A stretch of DNA of 60,563 bases from Cytophagales bacterium (GCA_013298215.1 JAAFKE010000018.1:1-60563); one strand, 5' to 3'; counted from the first letter of the stretch, positions 15,794-26,013 are shown. The notes: generated by a model not told the origin, from the letters alone. Numbers and translations: made by a program.

Positions 15794-18110
15794 GCTACTG
15801 ATACCACTACTTCTCTTCTCACTTTTGGCAAAAACACAAGTGAATAGCATATTGGTCGTAGATGCGGAGACCTCTAAGCCTATTGAGCTTGCATCGGTAA
15901 GAGCAAACAACAAAGTCCAGCTTACAAAAGAAGACGGTAAGGTATTTTTTAAATATGACATAGCCAAGGGAACAGTTATCATTGTTAGGCACCTGGCCTA
16001 CAAAACGCTTAAACTTACAATAGAAGAGAAAAATGAGAAGATTTTAACTGTAAGACTTATTCCACAAAGCAATACCCTTTCAGAAGTAGTTATTCGTAAT
16101 GCCAATTTTCAGGGTCGTATTGAAGACACAGATGTGAGCCAACTGCAAATAACTTCCCAGAAACTCAGCGCAGTCCCATCTCTGGGTGGAGAAAAAGACT
16201 TAATAAAAGCCTTAATGCTCATGCCAGGCGTGAAGGCCGTTAGCGAAGGGAGCAATGCGATGTTTGTGAGAGGCGGCGGGGCAGATCAAAATCTGCTGTT
16301 GCTCAACAACGTTCCTATGTATGGCTCTACCCACTTATTTGGACTACTTTCTACCTTTAATAGTGATATTATCGACAAGGCCACACTCATCAAGGGTGGT
16401 TTCCCTGCTTCTTACGGTGGGCGGCTTTCGTCCATATTAGATGTCAGTACCAAAATAGGTAATCTGAACCACTGGCAAGTTCGAGGGGCAATAGGACTAC
16501 TTTCATCAAAACTCACCATTGAGGCACCAATAATCAAAGACCGCCTGTCGGCCGTAGTAGCCGCAAGGCGGAGTTATTGGGACGTATTTATTCAACAAAA
16601 TACCAATCCAGAACAGTCTAATAGTGTTCCTAAGTACTATTATTACGACTTGAATGGAAAACTTTATTTTAAAGCTAATTCCAACAATATATTTTCAGTT
16701 TTTGTGTACGGCGACCAAGACAAAGCGTATGCCAAACAAATAGAAGAAGACAAAATAATGGATAATCGACTTTATTGGCGCAATAGATTGAGTGGACTCA
16801 CGTGGGAAAAATACGTGAGTCCTCGGTTGAGTTTTTCTTCTACACTAAGTCGTTCTTATTATTCTACTAACATTAACACCCAAAAAACAGAAAAAAAGCA
16901 ATATTCGGAGCAAGATTTTACGACTTACATAGAAGACCTAACACTACAAAGTACTGCCACTTACCAGTACCGCTCTACAAAGCTAAAAACTGGACTTTGG
17001 CTAACCCACCGAACGTATCAGCCGGGAATCATCAACTACACCATAGATAGTACCAATTATTCTCTCACCAATTTTAAGAATACACCGCTTATCGATGCTT
17101 CTTTGTTTCAAGAAATGAATCAAAGTTGGTCAAAAAGATTTAAAACAAATGCGGGATTAAGAGTCAATTTTTATCAGACTGCCCCTAAAAATTATGTCTT
17201 TCTTGAACCCCGTCTTCAATTCAACTTCCTGATTGATAGTTCTTTATCAGTAAAAGGCTCTTACAGTCGCATGAACCAATCGGTGCATCTGCTTACCAAC
17301 CCAGGCTTGGGTATTCCGTTGGATTTGTGGGTGCCTTCAACCAATCGCATCAAGCCCCAAACTGCCGACCAACTTACGCTTGGGGTGTTTTATCATCCAA
17401 GTTTTGATAAGTCCTTATTTTTTAGCGTGGAGGCTTACTACAAACGCATGAATAATATTATCTCTTATCTTGACGGCAGAAGCTCATCGGATCTTATCAA
17501 CTATTCGCAAGACCGCAACAACCAGTGGGAAAACGTGGTTGCAAGTGGGCAGGGGCGAGCCTATGGAGTGGAATTTTTGGTAGAACAAAACAAAGGGCCT
17601 TTGACGGGCTGGATAGGCTATACGCTGTCGTGGGTAAGTCATCAGTTTGATGCACTCAACAAGGGGCAGTGGTTTTTTCCAAGGTTTGACCGCAGGCACG
17701 AGCTATCGGTGGTAGGCGCGTATGCCATTAATAAACGTTGGAGCATAAATGTAAGCTGGGTTTATGCAACAGGGCAGCCGATAACCATACCTGTGTTGGC
17801 TTATAATGTGCCTAGGTTTGACTTTGTCAATTTTTCGATTCCTAACAATACTTACCAAATTTATTCGCAAGGCGAGCGAAACGCTTTCAGAATGGTTTCT
17901 TTTCATCGTTTAGACCTTAATTTTCAACGCAAATCTTACCATCGTTGGGGTGAAGGCATTTTTGAATTTGGGTTTTACAATGCGTACAATCGTAAAAATC
18001 CTTACTACTATACATTGGGCGTTACCGCCAACCAGCCTGTCATCAAAAGTGTTTCATTGCTCCCTGTTATCCCCACAGTTTCCTACTCCTTTATTATCAA
18101 CACTAAATGA
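15780..18110 (+). CDS. TonB-dependent receptor with carboxypeptidase-like N-domain
   Basis: Outer-membrane TonB-dependent receptor, 776 aa from the ATG at 15,780. That start gives a clean signal peptide MFVIKLLIPLLLFSLLAKTQ; an upstream in-frame ATG at 15,726 would bury it. Order: CarboxypepD_reg-like beta-sandwich (about 22-105), plug domain (about 110-230, with KALMLMPGVKAV and FVRGGGADQNLLLLN), then a 22-strand-type barrel ending PVIPTVSYSFIINTK. It should import an unknown substrate using TonB energy together with the DUF4249 lipoprotein whose gene it overlaps. It does not look like SusC/RagA and has no SusD partner. The coding sequence is AT-rich relative to genes upstream. Confidence 0.88.
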   Translation: MFVIKLLIPLLLFSLLAKTQVNSILVVDAETSKPIELASVRANNKVQLTKEDGKVFFKYDIAKGTVIIVRHLAYKTLKLTIEEKNEKILTVRLIPQSNTLSEVVIRNANFQGRIEDTDVSQLQITSQKLSAVPSLGGEKDLIKALMLMPGVKAVSEGSNAMFVRGGGADQNLLLLNNVPMYGSTHLFGLLSTFNSDIIDKATLIKGGFPASYGGRLSSILDVSTKIGNLNHWQVRGAIGLLSSKLTIEAPIIKDRLSAVVAARRSYWDVFIQQNTNPEQSNSVPKYYYYDLNGKLYFKANSNNIFSVFVYGDQDKAYAKQIEEDKIMDNRLYWRNRLSGLTWEKYVSPRLSFSSTLSRSYYSTNINTQKTEKKQYSEQDFTTYIEDLTLQSTATYQYRSTKLKTGLWLTHRTYQPGIINYTIDSTNYSLTNFKNTPLIDASLFQEMNQSWSKRFKTNAGLRVNFYQTAPKNYVFLEPRLQFNFLIDSSLSVKGSYSRMNQSVHLLTNPGLGIPLDLWVPSTNRIKPQTADQLTLGVFYHPSFDKSLFFSVEAYYKRMNNIISYLDGRSSSDLINYSQDRNNQWENVVASGQGRAYGVEFLVEQNKGPLTGWIGYTLSWVSHQFDALNKGQWFFPRFDRRHELSVVGAYAINKRWSINVSWVYATGQPITIPVLAYNVPRFDFVNFSIPNNTYQIYSQGERNAFRMVSFHRLDLNFQRKSYHRWGEGIFEFGFYNAYNRKNPYYYTLGVTANQPVIKSVSLLPVIPTVSYSFIINTK

Positions 18111-18411
18111 CCGAATGATTTGTGGCCAGACTTTTAGAGGTTTCATTAAAAAAGCATTGCCTGTGGGTACAAAGGTAACGATATACGTAGGATTCTGCTT
18201 GTCAGTACGGACATTGACAATGATGCCAATCTAATTTAACTTTGTGTCCAAGTATTTATCTGGATATAAACCCTTAAATGATCTCGAAGCCATATTTTGC
18301 CCATAAAGTCTGAGCAACTTTACGAGCAAGATACCATGTACTTTTAAGCAGGATGGTTAAAGGGTTAGGACAACTCTTACTCTTTAACCACTCTAATAAC
18401 TATGGCCTTTT
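18111..18411. other. Intergenic region with an inverted repeat before the GLPGLI gene
   Basis: No gene is supported in these 301 bases. TGGTTAAAGGGT (18,354-18,365) and ACTCTTTAACCA (18,379-18,390) form a 12-bp stem with one G-T pair, ending 21 bp before the next ATG. It could be an operator or leader structure. It lacks a T-run. Confidence 0.4.
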
Positions 18412-19239
18412 ATGAAAACTATAATCACACTCCTTTTTTTAGTTTACACATCGCAGGTAATTTTGCCATCAACTTATCGGGTTAAGTACAGTCTTATTTA
18501 CCAGCCAGATTCGACCAATAGTAAGCGCGTGGCTTCGGAGAATTTTTTTCTTTATTTGCACACGGGCGAGTCGTCCATGTTTGGCCCAGAAGGCCGTTTC
18601 AAGAGCGACTCCGTTAGGGCTTTGATAAAGAAAGGTGTTTTGTCAGAATATGCCCAACTCGATGGCCAAAACAGGTTTAAAACCAATTTTAAATATTTTG
18701 TCTGTAAAGATTATGCAAAAGTAGAAACCATCGTGCACGAATCCATTAGTACCGACAGGTTCACCTACGCTGCGCCAAGTACCTTTAACTGGAAAATTAT
18801 GGCGGAACAAGACAGTGTGGCTGGGTATTTTTGTACAAAAGCAACGGCTAATCACGCTGGCCGAGATTACGAGGCTTGGTTCACAACCGACATTCCTATT
18901 TCAGATGGCCCGCACATATTTAGGGGCCTACCTGGGTTGATTGTAAAACTCTATGATAGCCGCAACCATTACGTTTTTATGTTGCAAAGTTTTCAAGAAT
19001 TTAAAGGAGAAAGAACCTTGAGCCCCACCTACATCAGTGCTACACCCATCCGAATAGACCAAGAAAAAATAATTTCTATCCGAAGTGAGTTTAGAAAAGA
19101 TAGATTAGAATATATGAGCCGCAGAACTGGCGTTGATTTCAAAGGTGGAACCTTCACTACACTAGATGGGGTAACCAAGCCCGCCATGGAGGCCAGGGTG
19201 GATCGTAGCTGGGATAATAACCCGCTGGAGTTGAAATAA
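18412..19239 (+). CDS. GLPGLI family secreted protein
   Basis: 275-aa member of the Bacteroidota GLPGLI family, named for a motif seen here as FRGLPGLIVKLYD (about residues 183-195). It has an N-terminal signal sequence (about 1-20), and the family-typical YRVKYSLIYQPDSTN and HEAWFTTDIPISDGP-like segment (here YEAWFTTDIPISDGP) just before the motif. The function of the family is unknown. These genes commonly sit beside a large outer-membrane receptor-like gene, and here one starts 10 bp downstream, so the two almost certainly form an operon and work together at the outer membrane. Confidence 0.9.
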   Translation: MKTIITLLFLVYTSQVILPSTYRVKYSLIYQPDSTNSKRVASENFFLYLHTGESSMFGPEGRFKSDSVRALIKKGVLSEYAQLDGQNRFKTNFKYFVCKDYAKVETIVHESISTDRFTYAAPSTFNWKIMAEQDSVAGYFCTKATANHAGRDYEAWFTTDIPISDGPHIFRGLPGLIVKLYDSRNHYVFMLQSFQEFKGERTLSPTYISATPIRIDQEKIISIRSEFRKDRLEYMSRRTGVDFKGGTFTTLDGVTKPAMEARVDRSWDNNPLELK

Positions 19240-19249
19240 AAACTACTTT

Positions 19250-21892
19250 ATGAGGTATTGGTCTGTTTTTTTCCTGCTCGCCTCCAACTATGTTTTTAGT
19301 CAATCGATTATAACGGGAAAAATCACAGACCGCCAGCGGGCGGCTGTTTCAAACATAAACGTTACACTGCACCTCCCCAACACTTCGGCTATTTTGGCCT
19401 TTGGTATTACCGACAAGCAAGGCAACTATGCAATTACTTACAAATCTGCTGCCGACTTGCTTGAGATTAGTGCCTTTGGGTTCGGCTATGCCAAGCAGCA
19501 AAAAAGCATTCAAAACAAAACGCAGGACGTTGGTTTTGTTTTGTCCGAACAAAACATAGCACTTAAAGAGGTAATTGTCAAAGAAAAACCCATCACCAGA
19601 AACGGCGATACGCTTTCTTACGCTGTTTCGGCTTTCAAAAATCAAAGCGACCGTTCCATCGGCGACCTAATTAAAAGGCTGCCAGGCTTGGAGGTAGATG
19701 CCAACGGGCGTATTTCTTACCAAGGCAAACCCATCAACAAATACTACATAGAGGGTCTGGACTTGCTCAGTGGCAGGTATAACCTCGCCAACGAAAACTT
19801 GCCCGTAGATGCCGTTACCCACGTTGAAGTACTCGAAAACCACCAGCCCATACGGGTGCTCGATAGTTTGGTGTTTTCTGAAAATGCGGCACTCAATATT
19901 CGTCTCAAAAACAAGGTAACTGCCACTGGTACGGCGCGGCTTGGCGCAGGTGTAGCACCTGCGCTGTGGGATGCCAATGTTACGCCCATGGTGTTTGGCA
20001 AAAGCCAACAGCTGATAGCGTCGTATCAGAGCAATAATTTGGGCAACAATGTGGCCAAGCAAATCAAAGTATTGACGATTGATGATGTCTTGAACCCGTT
20101 TGAGAACGATGATTCAAAAAAAAACTGGGTGAGAATTGTGCCGTTGGCCACACCGTCGTTTTCGGATACGCGCTGGCTCGACAATCAGATTCATTTAGGG
20201 TCGCTCAATTTCTTGCAAAAACTCCCCAAAGGATATGAGCTAAAAGCCAATCTGTCATATCTGCACGACAATCAACGTCAGATAGGAGGTACTCGAACCA
20301 TCAATTATACCCCACAAGACACCATTACTTTTGATGAAACTAAACGCAATAATTACCTTTTTGAAGCAATTGATGCCAGTTTAATTCTCGAAAAAAACGA
20401 CAAAGGCGGGTATCTTAAAAATCAACTTTCGTTCAAAGGCCAATGGGATAAAGAAACGGGGCTTTTGCAACTCAACAACAGCCCCATAAGCCAGCAGGCG
20501 ACAAGCCCGTATTTTTCGCTTACCAATAGTTTGAAGGATATTTTCAAGTTCAAAAATCGAGCCATTACTTTTCAATCATTCATAAACTTCCAGCACAGTC
20601 CGCAATCTCTCAGGGTAGTACCTGGCCCTTTTGCAGGTTTGCTCAACAACAAAATGGCTTTCGATTTGTTGCGCCAAACGACCACTACCCGTAGTTTTTT
20701 TACGCACAATAAAGTGAGTTTTAACCAAAATATCGGGAAGTTTTCGTTGGCTCCCCAAATAGGCTTTCAAGTCGAGAAACAAAGCCTTGGCAGTCAGATG
20801 CAACGTTTTAGCGCGAATGAACTCCCAACTACAATCGGGAACGATTACGCAAACCAGCTGGAGTGGCTCAAAGTGAACGCCTACCTAAAACTACAGACAC
20901 AATACCAAAAAGATAAGTGGCGGCTCACGCTCAATACGCCCGTTAATCATTATTTTTTTAGGGTAGGAGACGAGCCGCTCAAACAACAGCAAAACTTAAA
21001 CAGGCTCACTTTTGAGCCTAAATTCAACGTTAGGTACGACTTAAATCCGTTTTGGGCGTTATCGAGTTCGATCGACAAAAAAAATACTTTTGGCGAGATT
21101 GAGAATCTATTTTATGGTTATCTACTCAAAAATTATCGCACCCTCGAGCGGCGCAATGCCCCACTTCTCGACAATGTTTCGTGGGGAACCAGCTTCAATA
21201 TTCGTTACCGCAATCCGCTAACATCAGTATTTGGGTATGCCATTTATACAACCCGAACCACCAACAATAACCTCATTTATGGCACTCGGATCGCGGCGCA
21301 GGGTGCATCGGAGGGTTTTGCGTTGCCAACGTTCAACAAGTCGTATACCCAATCGGTAATCTTGCAAGTTGGTAAGTTTTTTAGCGCATTGAAAACGCAG
21401 GTGAGTTTAGACTATCAATCAACGTTTTCTGAACAGCAACAGATTATAAATGGGACAACAGTGCCCGTAAAAAACCAGAATAATTCGTTTGGGGTAAAGG
21501 TAAACGGGAAAATAGCCAAATGGGCCGATTTTGATTATAAGTTCAAACGATTTGGGTTTGAGAACCAGGTAAATAACCGCGAAAGTCGGCCTGCGTCACA
21601 ACAAATACATGAGCTAAATTTGAGTTTTTACCCAAGTAAAAGTACATTTGTTGGCCTTAAAAATGAGTACTATACCAATAACTTCACTTCCAGCAGGAGC
21701 CAAAATATTTTTAGTGATTTTATGATTCGCTATACTTTCCGCAAACATAAAATAGACATCGAAACCAACTGGAACAACATTTGGAATACTTCCCAGCTCT
21801 CGTTTATTTCGGCAAATGCCTTTTCGGTCATCGAGTCCAACTATCAGCTTCGGCCCGTGCAGGTGGTTCAAAAAATCAGGTTTTCATTCTAA
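19250..21892 (+). CDS. TonB receptor-like outer-membrane protein paired with GLPGLI
   Basis: 880-aa outer-membrane protein: signal peptide (1-18, ending VFSQ), CarboxypepD_reg-like domain (about 19-105, SIITGKITDRQRAAVSNINV), plug-like region (about 110-220, with GDLIKRLPGLEVDANGRISY and KYYIEGLDLL), then a long beta-barrel ending VQVVQKIRFSF, with the aromatic C-terminus typical of outer-membrane barrels. No clear TonB box is seen, so energy coupling is uncertain. It follows the GLPGLI gene by 10 bp. The substrate is unknown; the partner family is secreted, so import or export of a peptide or of GLPGLI itself are possible readings. Confidence 0.82.
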   Translation: MRYWSVFFLLASNYVFSQSIITGKITDRQRAAVSNINVTLHLPNTSAILAFGITDKQGNYAITYKSAADLLEISAFGFGYAKQQKSIQNKTQDVGFVLSEQNIALKEVIVKEKPITRNGDTLSYAVSAFKNQSDRSIGDLIKRLPGLEVDANGRISYQGKPINKYYIEGLDLLSGRYNLANENLPVDAVTHVEVLENHQPIRVLDSLVFSENAALNIRLKNKVTATGTARLGAGVAPALWDANVTPMVFGKSQQLIASYQSNNLGNNVAKQIKVLTIDDVLNPFENDDSKKNWVRIVPLATPSFSDTRWLDNQIHLGSLNFLQKLPKGYELKANLSYLHDNQRQIGGTRTINYTPQDTITFDETKRNNYLFEAIDASLILEKNDKGGYLKNQLSFKGQWDKETGLLQLNNSPISQQATSPYFSLTNSLKDIFKFKNRAITFQSFINFQHSPQSLRVVPGPFAGLLNNKMAFDLLRQTTTTRSFFTHNKVSFNQNIGKFSLAPQIGFQVEKQSLGSQMQRFSANELPTTIGNDYANQLEWLKVNAYLKLQTQYQKDKWRLTLNTPVNHYFFRVGDEPLKQQQNLNRLTFEPKFNVRYDLNPFWALSSSIDKKNTFGEIENLFYGYLLKNYRTLERRNAPLLDNVSWGTSFNIRYRNPLTSVFGYAIYTTRTTNNNLIYGTRIAAQGASEGFALPTFNKSYTQSVILQVGKFFSALKTQVSLDYQSTFSEQQQIINGTTVPVKNQNNSFGVKVNGKIAKWADFDYKFKRFGFENQVNNRESRPASQQIHELNLSFYPSKSTFVGLKNEYYTNNFTSSRSQNIFSDFMIRYTFRKHKIDIETNWNNIWNTSQLSFISANAFSVIESNYQLRPVQVVQKIRFSF

Positions 21893-21952
21893 TAAAACAC
21901 CAAATTAGGTTCCGTCACAACATTCCTTGCACCAAATTTCCCATCAAACCAA

Positions 21953-22852
21953 ATGACATACAAGCACTTAAGCCTTTTCATTATCATTGCTTCGCTTCGG
22001 GTTTCTGCCCAAACGCCAGATTCGTTTAGGCGACAAATACAAGAGATCATTTCGGCCAAGAACGTCGTTGTGGGCGTTGCCATTGTTGGAAATAACGGCC
22101 AAGACACCCTTTCGATAAACGGCGAAAGGCGTTTTCCGATGCAAAGTGTGTTCAAATTTCATATTGCGTTGGCGGTGTTGTCTCAGATCGACAAGGGCAA
22201 ACTGTCGCTCGATCAAAAAATTAGAATCGATAAAAGAGACCTTTTGCCCTTTCTCTACAGCCCAATGAGGGACGAATACCCCAACGGTGCTACCCTCACC
22301 ATTTCAAGGATATTGCAATACACGGTTTCTGAGAGCGACAACGTTGGTTGCGAAATTTTGCTGGGGCTCATTGGTGGCGCAAAGGTGGTGGAGGATTATT
22401 TTGTCGAGAACGGTTTCAAGGACGTATCAGTCAAACACAACGAACAACAACAGCAGGCCAATTGGGCGTTGCAATTTGACAACTGGACAACCCCCAAATC
22501 GGCGAACGAAATCTTGGCCGCGTTTTTTTACAACAAGAAAAAACTACTCTCGAAGAAAGCGCACGCTTTTATCTGGAAAACAATGAAAGAAACCACAACG
22601 GGGCAAAACAGATTAAAAGGCCGCCTGCCCCAAAATACGGTTGTTGCCCACAAAACGGGTTCTTCGGGCGCAAACAAGGAGGGCATAACGGCGGCGGTAA
22701 ACGACATTGGAATCGTTTTTTTGCCCAACGGACAGCATTATTTTATCAGCGTTTTTGTGGCAAATTCGACCGAAAATGCAGACACCAACGAGCGGGTAAT
22801 TGCAGATATTTCGAGAGCCGCGTGGGATTATTTTATGACCAAACCGAAATAA
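21953..22852 (+). CDS. Class A beta-lactamase, subclass A2 (PER/CfxA-like)
   Basis: 299-aa periplasmic serine beta-lactamase with signal peptide (1-20, ending VSAQ). All catalytic elements are present: S65-V-F-K68, S128-D-N130, the omega-loop Glu164 in NEQQQQAN, and K234-T-G236 preceded by VVAH. The long linker with LPFLYSPMRDEYPNGATLTI and the QFDNWTTPKSA segment match the A2 branch with PER and CfxA enzymes of Bacteroidota. It should hydrolyse penicillins and cephalosporins; the spectrum cannot be read from sequence. It follows the receptor gene by 60 bp on the same strand. No mobile element flanks it, so it looks like an intrinsic chromosomal gene. Confidence 0.92.
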   Translation: MTYKHLSLFIIIASLRVSAQTPDSFRRQIQEIISAKNVVVGVAIVGNNGQDTLSINGERRFPMQSVFKFHIALAVLSQIDKGKLSLDQKIRIDKRDLLPFLYSPMRDEYPNGATLTISRILQYTVSESDNVGCEILLGLIGGAKVVEDYFVENGFKDVSVKHNEQQQQANWALQFDNWTTPKSANEILAAFFYNKKKLLSKKAHAFIWKTMKETTTGQNRLKGRLPQNTVVAHKTGSSGANKEGITAAVNDIGIVFLPNGQHYFISVFVANSTENADTNERVIADISRAAWDYFMTKPK

Positions 22853-22891
22853 AACCGACTTCGCCAGCTGGTTTTTGGAAAATGTACGGCA

Positions 22892-23707
22892 TCAATACGA
22901 CTCCGCTTGGTTGGGAAACTCCCGCGCCTTCACGTCGCTCACGTAGTGCGAAATGGCCTCGTGCATTGTTTGGTGCAGGTCGGCGTAGCGGCGCAAAAAA
23001 CGTGGCTTAAACTCCTTCGTAATGCCCAGCAGGTCGTGCAGCACCAGTATTTGGCCGTCGGCGTGGGGCCCAGCTCCAATGCCCACCGTGGGCACACCCA
23101 CCGCCTCCGACACTTGTTTGGTAAGCACCGACGGGATTTTTTCTAAGACCATCGCAAAGCAACCCACTGCGTCGAGCATCTGCGCGTCTTCGATCAGTTT
23201 CTGGGCTTCGGCCTCTTCTTTGGCGCGAACGGTGTAGGTGCCAAATTTGTAAATAGACTGCGGCGTGAGGCCAAGATGCCCCATAACGGGTACGCCCGCG
23301 CTCAAAATTCGGGTAATCGATTCCTTGATTTCGAGCCCGCCTTCCATCTTTACGGCGTGCGCACCCGACTCTTTCATAATCCTGATGGCCGACCGCAGTG
23401 CCTCTTCTGAGTTGCCTTGGTAGGAGCCAAACGGCAGATCGACAACCACCAACGCCCGCCGCGCGCCTTTGACGACGGCCTGCGCCATAAAAATCATCTG
23501 GTCGAGGGTAATGGGCAGGGTGGTTTCGTGGCCCGCGATCACGTTAGAGGCCGAGTCGCCGACCAAAATTAAATCAACGCCAGCAGCGTCTACAATTTGT
23601 GCCAAAGAAAAATCGTAGGCCGTCAGGCACGATATTTTTTCCTTGCGGAGCTTCATTTCTTGGAGCGTGTGCGTTGTTACGCGTTTTACTTCGGAGTGAG
23701 CAGACAT
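22892..23707 (-). CDS. panB: 3-methyl-2-oxobutanoate hydroxymethyltransferase
   Basis: First enzyme of pantothenate (vitamin B5/CoA) synthesis, transferring a hydroxymethyl group from methylene-THF to alpha-ketoisovalerate. It is 271 aa, the normal length. Motifs are [31 protein letters not shown] with the Mg2+-binding Asp, [14 protein letters not shown] and [10 protein letters not shown]. It is the last gene of a minus-strand series after the EnvC-like gene (25 bp apart), and converges with the beta-lactamase gene. panC and panD are not in the window. Confidence 0.95.
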   Translation of the reverse strand: MSAHSEVKRVTTHTLQEMKLRKEKISCLTAYDFSLAQIVDAAGVDLILVGDSASNVIAGHETTLPITLDQMIFMAQAVVKGARRALVVVDLPFGSYQGNSEEALRSAIRIMKESGAHAVKMEGGLEIKESITRILSAGVPVMGHLGLTPQSIYKFGTYTVRAKEEAEAQKLIEDAQMLDAVGCFAMVLEKIPSVLTKQVSEAVGVPTVGIGAGPHADGQILVLHDLLGITKEFKPRFLRRYADLHQTMHEAISHYVSDVKAREFPNQAESY

Positions 23708-23732
23708 GGAGCGTTTGGTTATAGGTACAGTT

Positions 23733-25100
23733 TTAGCGCGGCGTGAGCCATTTTTCGGGGTTTAGCTTATTGGTGTCTTTCCAGATCTGGAACTGCATCT
23801 CCGAAACACCGTCTTTGTCGGTTGTCACCGTGCCAATGGCGTCGCGGGCTTTTATTTTTTGCCCCTCGCGCACCGACACAGTTCTGAGTTTGGCGTAAAT
23901 GGTATAAAAATCGCCGTGCTGGACGGCCACAATGCTGTTCATGCCCGAAATGTTGGTCACGTCCATCACCACGCCGTCGTACACCGACCGCACGGCCTCA
24001 CCCGCGTTGGTTTGAATATTCACCCCCATGTTTTCGACGGTTGCGCGTTCGAGGGTTGGGTGTTTATGAACCCCAAAATGCCCCGATATAAACCCCGTTC
24101 GCACGGGCCAGGGCAGGTGCGCTTTAGAGGCCGCAAAAGACGATGCCAGCGTAAACTCCTCCTCCGTCATGCCACCCGTCGTGGGTTCTGGTTCGCGTTT
24201 AGGTTCGGCTTTGGGTTCTGGTTCGTCCTTTTTTTCGGCCACGGCGGGTTCCACTTTTTTCTCGGCGCGCTCGCGTTCGCGCTGTTCTTTTTCCTTGGCT
24301 ATTCGGTCGCGTTCAATGCGTTCGCGCACGTCACGTTCGCGTTTTTCGCGTTCGCGGCGCTCGCGAATTTCGCGCTCAATCAACCGAACTATATTGGACT
24401 CCAAACGGTCGTTGGCTCGTTTCACTTCCACCAATTCGCGGCGCAGTTCCGATTCTTTGCCACTTAGTTGTTTTACAACAGTGTTCTGAACGGTTTTTAG
24501 TTTTTGAAGATTTTCGGTCTCGCTCACCCGCGTTGTGAGCGCACTCTGCTGGTCTTTTTTCTTGGTTGTTATGTTTTTTTGCTTCGCCACCAGCATTCCC
24601 TGCACGTTTTTCATCTGACCAATTTGTTTTTGGCGCGCCTTAGAGTACTGCTGCAAATACTTGTACCGAATCGCAAACTGGTTGAAAGTAGGGGCGGCAA
24701 ACAAAAAACTGAGCTGCGTAAGGCTGGTGTTGCGTTTGGAGGCCGCGTAAATCATAGAGGCGTACTCAACTTTGAGCTTCTCCAGCTCTTTGTTCAAAGT
24801 TTTGTTGGCGGCATCCAACTCTTCGAGCTCGTTGCCCATCAAACTCAGGTCATCGTTTAGGAGTTCGATCTTGCGGTTGAGCGTATTGATCTGTTGGTTC
24901 AAGGCGCGTAGCTGCCCCAGACTAACTTTTTTTTGGGACGAAGTTTGTTTCAGAATGGCCCGAATCTCGCCCATCTTGTCCACGTTTTCTTTTTTCTCCT
25001 TTTCGAGCTGTTGCCGCGATTTTTGGGCAAAAACAGGTGCCGAGCAGAAACAAAAAAAAGCCAGCGATGCTAAAATAATGCGTATTTTTTTTTGCGTCAT
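23733..25100 (-). CDS. EnvC-like murein hydrolase activator (degenerate LytM domain)
   Basis: 455-aa exported protein: signal peptide (1-26, ending VFAQ), long coiled coil (about 28-240), a highly charged Arg/Glu stretch (about 240-310), and a C-terminal LytM/M23-like domain (about 345-455). M23 zinc ligands are not preserved: [18 protein letters not shown] has Asn where the metal-binding Asp would be, and the usual HxH is MQFQIW. This matches EnvC, whose LytM domain does not cut peptidoglycan but activates amidases at the division site. It lies 9 bp after the DUF4292 lipoprotein gene and is followed by panB. ftsEX and an amidase are not nearby. Confidence 0.85.
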   Translation of the reverse strand: MTQKKIRIILASLAFFCFCSAPVFAQKSRQQLEKEKKENVDKMGEIRAILKQTSSQKKVSLGQLRALNQQINTLNRKIELLNDDLSLMGNELEELDAANKTLNKELEKLKVEYASMIYAASKRNTSLTQLSFLFAAPTFNQFAIRYKYLQQYSKARQKQIGQMKNVQGMLVAKQKNITTKKKDQQSALTTRVSETENLQKLKTVQNTVVKQLSGKESELRRELVEVKRANDRLESNIVRLIEREIRERREREKRERDVRERIERDRIAKEKEQRERERAEKKVEPAVAEKKDEPEPKAEPKREPEPTTGGMTEEEFTLASSFAASKAHLPWPVRTGFISGHFGVHKHPTLERATVENMGVNIQTNAGEAVRSVYDGVVMDVTNISGMNSIVAVQHGDFYTIYAKLRTVSVREGQKIKARDAIGTVTTDKDGVSEMQFQIWKDTNKLNPEKWLTPR

Positions 25101-25109
25101 CGTTGTTTG

Positions 25110-25967
25110 CTACTTTCGTTTATAGGTGGCTGGAACCGAAAACTGAAAACCTGGGCTTTGCTCCATGGTCTCCACTTTTTGGTGTTTAATTCTAATCACC
25201 GTTTGGTAGGTTTGTTGGTTAAGGTCTTGTTGGTTGAGCTGAATGAGGCTCGAATACGGAAACACGAAGCTGTTCAATTCCGTAAAATCGTCGTAATCTA
25301 AGGTGAGCGATGTTTTGGTGGGCTGGTCAACGGCCAGCAGTTTTTTGAGCCGCTTATTTTGCTCGCCCACGTAGCTGTCAATCAACACTTTACCTTCTTC
25401 TTGCCGCAGCATAAAAACGTCATTTTCTTTCTTAAAACGCTGGTTTCCGCGTTTGGGAAGGGGCATATTTCCCACAATCAACGACTGCAACAGGTTGTAG
25501 CTCAACGGAAAACCAAACGACGTGCTGAGTGCTTTGAAGTCGTATAGATACACCACCCGGTTGAACTTATCGACCACCTGAATCGAATCCTGCGTGATGA
25601 TGCCGCGCATTACTTCGAGGCCAATTTTAGAAACCGACAGCCAGATCAAGCTGTCCTTGCGCACCCTTATGTTCACGTTGGCGTTGTCGAGGTCGAGCGT
25701 TTTGTTCTTAAACGAAAACTTAGCCTTGGCCGACAAATACTTAAAATCAAACGCAATGGGGTCAAACTTAGCATCCTCCGCTTCGGCAGCCAACTTGATG
25801 GCGGCGGAGTCGGCCTGGTTGGCCATTCTGACCGAGTCTATTTTCTTCACCGCCAGCGTGTCGGCAAAATCTCTGATGCGTGGCTGGTTGCGCGGCCTGT
25901 GGCAAGCGGCTGTCAGTAGGGCGCTCACAGCAAAAAGGAGTAGCAGATTTTTTTTTGGTAAAAACAC
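25110..25967 (-). CDS. DUF4292 family lipoprotein
   Basis: 285-aa lipoprotein with the signal and lipobox LLTAAC (Cys22), a charged linker, then a DUF4292 domain (KAKFSFKNKTLDLDNANVNI, RKDSLIWLSVSKIGLEVMRG, QVVDKFNRVVYLYDF). The fold recalls LolA/LolB-like sheets that bind acyl chains, so a role in lipoprotein or outer-membrane lipid handling is conceivable but not shown. It sits between the TPR gene (46 bp) and the EnvC-like gene (9 bp), a trio that recurs in Bacteroidota, suggesting an envelope function. Confidence 0.82.
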   Translation of the reverse strand: MFLPKKNLLLLFAVSALLTAACHRPRNQPRIRDFADTLAVKKIDSVRMANQADSAAIKLAAEAEDAKFDPIAFDFKYLSAKAKFSFKNKTLDLDNANVNIRVRKDSLIWLSVSKIGLEVMRGIITQDSIQVVDKFNRVVYLYDFKALSTSFGFPLSYNLLQSLIVGNMPLPKRGNQRFKKENDVFMLRQEEGKVLIDSYVGEQNKRLKKLLAVDQPTKTSLTLDYDDFTELNSFVFPYSSLIQLNQQDLNQQTYQTVIRIKHQKVETMEQSPGFQFSVPATYKRK

Positions 25968-26013
25968 AACTTTGGGTGCAGAGGCACAATTAAATAATAA
26001 TGTTGAATTTATT

